64,000 nt of DNA from Frankineae bacterium MT45. Its GTDB lineage: Bacteria; Actinomycetota; Actinomycetes; Mycobacteriales; Jatrophihabitantaceae. The translations under genes were made by a program, and so were the position numbers. The stretch is from assembly GCA_900100325.1 (NCBI GenBank), contig LT629697.1, positions 2,601,423-2,665,422 of the forward strand. The letters are read 5' to 3'. Positions 60,374 through 64,000 of this stretch are shown here, piece after piece. The notes beneath the pieces were generated by a model. It searched no databases and was not told the origin of the DNA. It saw only the letters and a program-made list of their open reading frames with translations. Positions within the stretch are counted from its first letter, which is position 1. Every line of letters starts with the position of its first letter.

Positions 60374-61261
60374 TCAGGCTTCGCGGCGACCGCGACGGCG
60401 GCCGGCGATGAAGACCACGACCGCGACACCGACGGCAAACCCGACGATCAGCGACGCAAGGATGGCCGAGTACCCGATCGGCGGCGGCGACTTTCCGACG
60501 TTTGCGAGCACCACTGTGTCTGGACTGTTCGACGACTGCGAACCGTTCGACCCACCGTCGGGTCCGTGGACCCCGGCCGGCTGATCAGCACCGGAGGTCT
60601 GCGCCGATGTACGCCGGGTGAGATTTGTGTCACTTGCAGCGATGGACTGCATGCTGGGCTGCAGAGGCGTCGTCGAACCGCCGACCGAGATGGCCGGTCC
60701 GGCGTTCGAGCCGCCGGAGCGCGCCGGCTTCGGCGTGGGCGCGGGAGCGGGCTTCGGTGTCGGACGAGCGGCCGGCTTCACAACTGCGGCGGGAGCCACG
60801 GGAGTCGGCACAACGGCCGGCTTGACGGTGGGGACCGGGGTCGCCTTCGGCGGGGTCGGCGACTTCACCGGCTTCGGCGTCGGGCTAGGCGTCGGATGCT
60901 TGACCGGCGTCGGAGTGGGCGTCGGGGTGGCCTTGGGCGGGGTGCCACCGAAGGGCCAGTCGAAGCACCAGAAGAGGAAGCAGATCTGCTGCGAATCAGC
61001 AGTTTTCGCCGAAACGACGCTGTGATTGGACGTACTGGCCGATGCGTCTGCGGCGGCTGGGGCAATGAAAGTGGCCAGGATGCCCAACGCGGCTGCCGCC
61101 CCGACGAGGCGAAGGCGGCGTCCCGAGCGACGTACCGGACGGGCGTCAACGAGCCCTTCGGCGACAGACGGGTCGCCGTCAGTTACGTGAGCGTGACCGA
61201 CCGACAGCACTTGGGTGGTAACCCCATGCTGCGGCTGGCGGCGCTGCTCAGCGTTCTGCAT
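60374..61261 (-). CDS. Exported Pro/Thr/Lys-rich wall-spanning protein
   Basis: A 295-residue protein. A cytoplasmic, Arg-rich start leads into a signal helix (LVGAAAALGILATFIAPAAA, about residues 52-71). The mature part has a striking CFLFWCFDWPFGG patch, then about 80 residues of PTP/KPT repeats likely to cross the wall, a Ser/Gly linker, and a C-terminal helix (SAILASLIVGFAVGVAVVVFIAG) ending in Arg-rich residues, like a sorting tail without LPXTG. It begins at 61261 or at a later start. No function is known. Confidence 0.8.
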   Translation of the reverse strand: MQNAEQRRQPQHGVTTQVLSVGHAHVTDGDPSVAEGLVDARPVRRSGRRLRLVGAAAALGILATFIAPAAADASASTSNHSVVSAKTADSQQICFLFWCFDWPFGGTPPKATPTPTPTPVKHPTPSPTPKPVKSPTPPKATPVPTVKPAVVPTPVAPAAVVKPAARPTPKPAPAPTPKPARSGGSNAGPAISVGGSTTPLQPSMQSIAASDTNLTRRTSAQTSGADQPAGVHGPDGGSNGSQSSNSPDTVVLANVGKSPPPIGYSAILASLIVGFAVGVAVVVFIAGRRRGRREA

Positions 61262-61530
61262 TGCTCGAAAATCCCCCGGCTGTCCTGGGTTGGTGGTCAG
61301 GTCGCTACCTTACGTAGATCTAATATTAGCCCAGCGAGTGCACCTACGCGAAGCCGCACTCCCCGGATCCTCTCAGGTTCGCGTAAAAAGAGTGTAAATC
61401 ACGTTTCGACGGTTTTAAGGTTCCCTTTACACGCCTTCTCTAAACATGCAACTCGAAAGCGGCCGTCGAGGGGCTCAACCGGTGGGTGCGCGAGCAGCTG
61501 CGCGGTATGAGTTAGACTCACAATTCACTC
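61262..61530. other. Upstream region of the wall-spanning protein
   Basis: No gene is seen. On the minus strand CTTAAA (61418-61413), 17 bases and TACACT (61395-61390) form a fair promoter, implying a leader near 120 nt. A hairpin with arms GAGTGC and GCACTC (61336-61361) lies in that leader. No known riboswitch was recognised. Confidence 0.45.
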
Positions 61531-61615
61531 GTCCGGGTGGCGGAATGGCAGACGCGCTAGCTTGAGGTGCTAGTGCCCTTTATCGGGCGTGGGGGTTCAA
61601 GTCCCCCCTCGGACA
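61531..61615 (+). tRNA. tRNA-Leu (GAG)
   Basis: A class II tRNA. The acceptor arm GTCCGGG pairs with CTCGGAC; the D-loop region is GGCGGAATGGCAGACGCG; the anticodon stem CTAGC/GCTAG encloses TTGAGGT, giving anticodon GAG; a long variable arm (TGCCCTTTATCGGGCG) follows; and the T-arm is GGGGGTTCAAGTCCCCC. The CCA is not encoded. CTTTT follows at once. Confidence 0.97.
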
Positions 61616-61653
61616 CTTTTGTTATGTCTCCGGACATGCAGCTCAGGACATGA

Positions 61654-61690
61654 AGGTGGCCCTGAACCCAGCTCGGGTTCAGGGCCATCT
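61654..61690. terminator. Strong stem-loop downstream of tRNA-Leu
   Basis: A 16-bp stem (61654-61669 with 61675-61690, one G-U type mismatch; perfect core GGCCCTGAACCC) and a 5-nt loop. It lies between the tRNA and the convergent isomerase gene and could stop transcription from both sides. No long T-run follows. Confidence 0.75.
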
Positions 61691-61731
61691 GTCTGTTTAG
61701 GGGTCGCGGTGGACCATCTGTCAGTTTGGGG
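61685..61731. repeat. Imperfect direct repeat, possible insertion-sequence scar
   Basis: CCATCTGTCTGTTTAGGGG (61685-61703) and CCATCTGTCAGTTTGGGG (61714-61731) are near-identical direct repeats 29 bp apart, beside the tRNA gene. Repeats of this kind resemble ends of some actinobacterial insertion sequences, but no transposase is present and the link is speculative. Confidence 0.45.
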
Positions 61732-61747
61732 CCATCCGTTGGCGCCG

Positions 61748-62602
61748 CTATACGCCGAGCGGACCGGCCGGCGCGGTGAACGCGGCGCGGAAGGCCTCCA
61801 GCGCGGCGTAGCTGTCGCCCGCTGCGCCTGCGACGCCCGCGCCCGGCGTGCCGTCGGTCCCGGAGACCCAGGCCTCCATCCCGACCGTCCCGCGATACCC
61901 AGCGGCGTGCAGTGCCCGGGCGACCGCGGGGTAGTTGATCTCGCCGGTCCCCGGCTCGCAGCGACCGGGGACGTCAGCCACCTGTATCTCGCCGATCCAG
62001 TCGATGCTCTCCTTGATCAGCTCGATCAGGTTCCCCTCCCCGATCTGGGCGTGGTAGAGGTCCAAGTTCAGCTTCAGGTGGGGCGAGCCCACGGCCTGTA
62101 CCAGCGCCAGCGTGTCCGCCGCTCGGGCGAACGGTGTGCCGGGGTGGTCAACGATCGTGTTGAGGTTCTCCAGCGTGAAGACGACGCCCTCACGCTCCCC
62201 CAGTTCACTGATCCGGCGCAGCGTGCGCTCGGCGGCCAGCCACATCGAGCCGGTCACCACCTCCGTCCGCCGCACCGGCAGGCCCCGTCCGTCCAGGCCG
62301 GTGCCGTGCAGGTTCAGGTTCGGAGTCCCGAGCCGACTGGCGGCGGCGATGGACTCCTCGGCCGTGCGCAGGAGCAGGTCCGCCCCGTCCGGGTCGATCA
62401 GCTCGCCTTCGATGTAGCCGGTCATCGAAGTGAACTGCGCGCCGGTGGACGCCAGCGCCTCCAGGTCCTTCGACGTCCAGTCCCAGATCTCGACCGCGAA
62501 GCCGAGATCGCGAATGATCCCGGCACGTTCGACGATGGGCTTCTCCAGAAAGACCATCTCGGCACAGACGGCCAGCGTGAATCCGAAGTCAGAGGTTGTC
62601 AT
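61748..62602 (-). CDS. Hydroxypyruvate isomerase-like TIM-barrel protein
   Basis: A 284-residue sugar isomerase/epimerase-type protein. It reads FTLAVCAEMVFLEKPIVERAGIIRDLGFAVEIWDW (quoted in part: CAEMVFLEKPIVERAG), LENLNTIVDHPGTPF and LNLDLYHAQIGEGNL, with metal-site Glu/Asp/His residues, the pattern of Hyi-like isomerases. It overlaps the oxidoreductase gene by 4 bp (ATGA), so both belong to one operon controlled from the CTAGAGCGCTCTAG region. Confidence 0.9.
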   Translation of the reverse strand: MTTSDFGFTLAVCAEMVFLEKPIVERAGIIRDLGFAVEIWDWTSKDLEALASTGAQFTSMTGYIEGELIDPDGADLLLRTAEESIAAASRLGTPNLNLHGTGLDGRGLPVRRTEVVTGSMWLAAERTLRRISELGEREGVVFTLENLNTIVDHPGTPFARAADTLALVQAVGSPHLKLNLDLYHAQIGEGNLIELIKESIDWIGEIQVADVPGRCEPGTGEINYPAVARALHAAGYRGTVGMEAWVSGTDGTPGAGVAGAAGDSYAALEAFRAAFTAPAGPLGV

Positions 62603-63627
62603 CGCCCGCTCCCCGAGATGACAACCGGCGCGCTGGCCTGCACAGACTCGATACAGGCCAGGGCGATCTCGAGCGCCCGGCGAGCGTCTACTCCCCCCAC
62701 CGACGGCGCGCGCTTCTCGCGCACCGCGTCGACGAACTCGACGAACTCTGCGGTGTAGGCATCGATGAAGAGCTCGACATCGCTGCGCGCGGTGTCGACG
62801 TGCTCCCCGCTGCGGTCGTACAGGACGGTGGCGCTGCGCCGTCCGTCGCCGGCGGTGATCATCCCGGCCGAGCCGAAGATCTCGGCCCGGACGTCATAGC
62901 CATAGGCAGCCGAGAAGTTCGCTTCGGCGGTGGCGATCGCGCCATTGTCAAAGGTGATCACCACGACGGCCGTGTCCAGCAGCCCCTTCGACTTGAAGTC
63001 CGGCGCGACCAAGGCGTCGGCTACGGCGTAGACGCTCACCGGGTTGGCCGGGGCGTTCAGCCAGAGAAGCGTGTCGAAGTCGTGGATGAGCGTCTGCAGG
63101 AAGACCGTCCATGGCGGTACTGCCGCCGGGTTGGCCAGCCCCGGGTCTCGGGTCAATGACCGCAGCAGCTGCGGAGTGCCGATGGCACCGTCCGCGATGA
63201 GCTGACGCGCCGCGGCGAAGTCCTGGGCGAAGCGACGGTTGAAGCCGACCTGTAGCGCCACCCCGGCTGACTGGGCCGAGCCGATCGCGCGGTCGATCTC
63301 GTCCAGGGTGAGGCCCATCGGCTTCTCGCAGAAGACGGCCTTGCCGGCGCGGGTCGCCGCTTCGATCAGCGAGACGTGGGCCTCGACGGACGCGGCGATC
63401 ACGACCGCCTCGACCTCCGGATCGTCAAAGAGCTCCGCCGGTGTGAGCGCCCGTGCCCCGAACTGGCTGGCCAGCGTCAGTGCCGCCTCACTCCTCGGAT
63501 CGGCCACCGCGACCAACTGGGCGCCCGGCACCCGTCGGGCCAGCACCTCCGCATGAGACGTGCCGATGCGACCGGCCCCGATCAGACCAACCCGCACCGG
63601 ACGGGCAATCGCTTCACTTACCGTCAT
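62599..63627 (-). CDS. Gfo/Idh/MocA family oxidoreductase (inositol dehydrogenase-like)
   Basis: A 342-residue NAD(P)-dependent sugar/inositol dehydrogenase. The Rossmann motif is RVGLIGAGRIGTSHAEVLA; the catalytic Lys is in AVFCEKPMGLTLDEIDRA; and VGFNRRFAQDF and LIHDFDTLLWL (His/Asp) are as in myo-inositol 2-dehydrogenases. It is the first gene of an operon with the isomerase. Two LacI-type operators lie upstream. Substrate not certain. Confidence 0.92.
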   Translation of the reverse strand: MTVSEAIARPVRVGLIGAGRIGTSHAEVLARRVPGAQLVAVADPRSEAALTLASQFGARALTPAELFDDPEVEAVVIAASVEAHVSLIEAATRAGKAVFCEKPMGLTLDEIDRAIGSAQSAGVALQVGFNRRFAQDFAAARQLIADGAIGTPQLLRSLTRDPGLANPAAVPPWTVFLQTLIHDFDTLLWLNAPANPVSVYAVADALVAPDFKSKGLLDTAVVVITFDNGAIATAEANFSAAYGYDVRAEIFGSAGMITAGDGRRSATVLYDRSGEHVDTARSDVELFIDAYTAEFVEFVDAVREKRAPSVGGVDARRALEIALACIESVQASAPVVISGSGR

Positions 63628-63645
63628 TGCTCCACCTTTCAGACC

Positions 63646-63659
63646 CTAGAGCGCTCTAG
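63646..63659. promoter_or_regulatory. LacI-type operator 1 (CTAGAGCGCTCTAG)
   Basis: A perfect 14-bp palindrome lies 19 bp upstream of the dehydrogenase start, just downstream of a possible minus-strand promoter (TTGACG at 63687-63682, CATGCT 18 bases on). It fits repression by the adjacent LacI protein. Confidence 0.8.
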
Positions 63660-63697
63660 CATGCGCCGCACCGGCCTGTCCCGTCAAGAGATTCGCC

Positions 63698-63711
63698 CTA
63701 GAGCGCTCTAT
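63698..63711. promoter_or_regulatory. LacI-type operator 2, overlapping a -10 box
   Basis: CTAGAGCGCTCTAT differs from operator 1 only in the last base, and starts 52 bp after it. It overlaps a good -10 (TATACT, 63709-63714) for the LacI gene, suggesting autoregulation. Confidence 0.8.
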
Positions 63712-63746
63712 ACTCACCAGAGCGAGGACTGAGAGGGGACCAACGG

Positions 63747-64000
63747 ATGCGTTCACAGAACCGAACCGCCGCCGTCACGATGGCCGATGTCGCAGAGCGG
63801 GCTGGCGTCTCGCGAGCTCTCGTCTCAATCGTCTTCCGGGGCGTCCCCGGGGCCAGCGAGGCGAACCGGCGCCGGGTCATGCAGGCCGCCGCCGAACTCT
63901 CCTACCGGCCGGATCAGCGCGCGCAACTGCTCGGCAGCAACCGCAGTCGAACCATCGGCGTCGTCTTCGGCCTGCACAGCGAGTTCCACGCGGAGGTCGT
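63747..64000 (+). CDS. LacI family regulator, 5' part
   Basis: The first 84 codons of a LacI-type repressor cut by the window edge. The helix-turn-helix reads VTMADVAERAGVSRALVSIVFRGVPGASE (quoted in part: ADVAERAGVSRALVS), and the sensor domain begins RTIGVVFGLHSEFHAEV. GAGAGGGGAC upstream of ATG 63747 offers a ribosome site. It is divergent from the dehydrogenase-isomerase operon, and the two shared operators make it the likely regulator of that operon and itself. Confidence 0.93.
   Translation, partial: MRSQNRTAAVTMADVAERAGVSRALVSIVFRGVPGASEANRRRVMQAAAELSYRPDQRAQLLGSNRSRTIGVVFGLHSEFHAEV

Overview
The window is high-GC DNA from a mycothiol-making, proteasome-bearing actinobacterium. Evidence for this is a complete Pup-proteasome locus (mpa, dop, pup, prcB, prcA, pafA, pafB, pafC), mshC, rbpA, an F420-type luciferase-like oxidoreductase, and many starts preceded by a TANNNT box 6-8 nt upstream with no room for a leader. 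The mix resembles Frankineae/Jatrophihabitans-like lineages, but species cannot be told from the sequence. All assignments rest on reading motifs and gene order; no database was searched.

Region 1 (1-20.5 kb) is an accessory stretch of small regulators and stress or detoxification genes. It holds the 5' part of metH, a DHFR/RibD-type reductase, a PilZ-like protein, and a secreted SGNH esterase divergent from a TetR gene with two matched operators. It continues with an SRPBCC-ArsR-SRPBCC operon, an NDH-2-like oxidoreductase coupled to an ECF41 sigma factor, and a HelR-like RNA polymerase rescue helicase carrying a rifampicin-associated element. Next come a nitroreductase, an NlpC/P60-like wall hydrolase fused to a seven-blade repeat propeller, a PPOX-like flavoprotein, a vapBC pair and a TetR-SRPBCC pair. 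The region ends with a 1966-bp tandem duplication encoding two GGDEF-EAL proteins whose output modules are identical and whose membrane sensors differ.

Region 2 (20.5-33.8 kb) is mostly housekeeping: thymidine kinase, rbpA with a SigR-like promoter, lnt coupled to an amidohydrolase, a LacI regulator facing a PfkB sugar kinase, a 5'-3' exonuclease, a Tyr/Gln/Gly-rich membrane protein with a DUF4333-like tail, the Ski2-like helicase helY, and an alpha/beta hydrolase.

Region 3 (33.8-48.8 kb) is the proteasome neighbourhood: tatC, an unusual small membrane protein where tatA is expected, pafC, pafB, pafA, prcA, prcB, pup (ending Gly-Gly-Glu), dop, mpa, a ferredoxin, trmI, signal peptidase I, a RecB-like nuclease, a HAD phosphatase and a PAC2 protein.

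Region 4 (48.8-64 kb) holds mshC; an operon of LLM oxidoreductase, uppP, histidine phosphatase, DUF3090 and a SCO1664-like protein; an aldo-keto reductase overlapping a RecD-like helicase; a DUF5703-like protein; an M20 peptidase with an ATP-dependent DNA ligase; a wall-spanning Pro/Thr-rich protein; tRNA-Leu(GAG); and a divergent sugar or inositol catabolic locus governed by a LacI protein through two CTAGAGCGCTCTAG operators.

The best candidates for new biology are the mosaic GGDEF-EAL pair, the expandable-propeller hydrolase, the replacement at the tatA position, and the density of leaderless-type starts.
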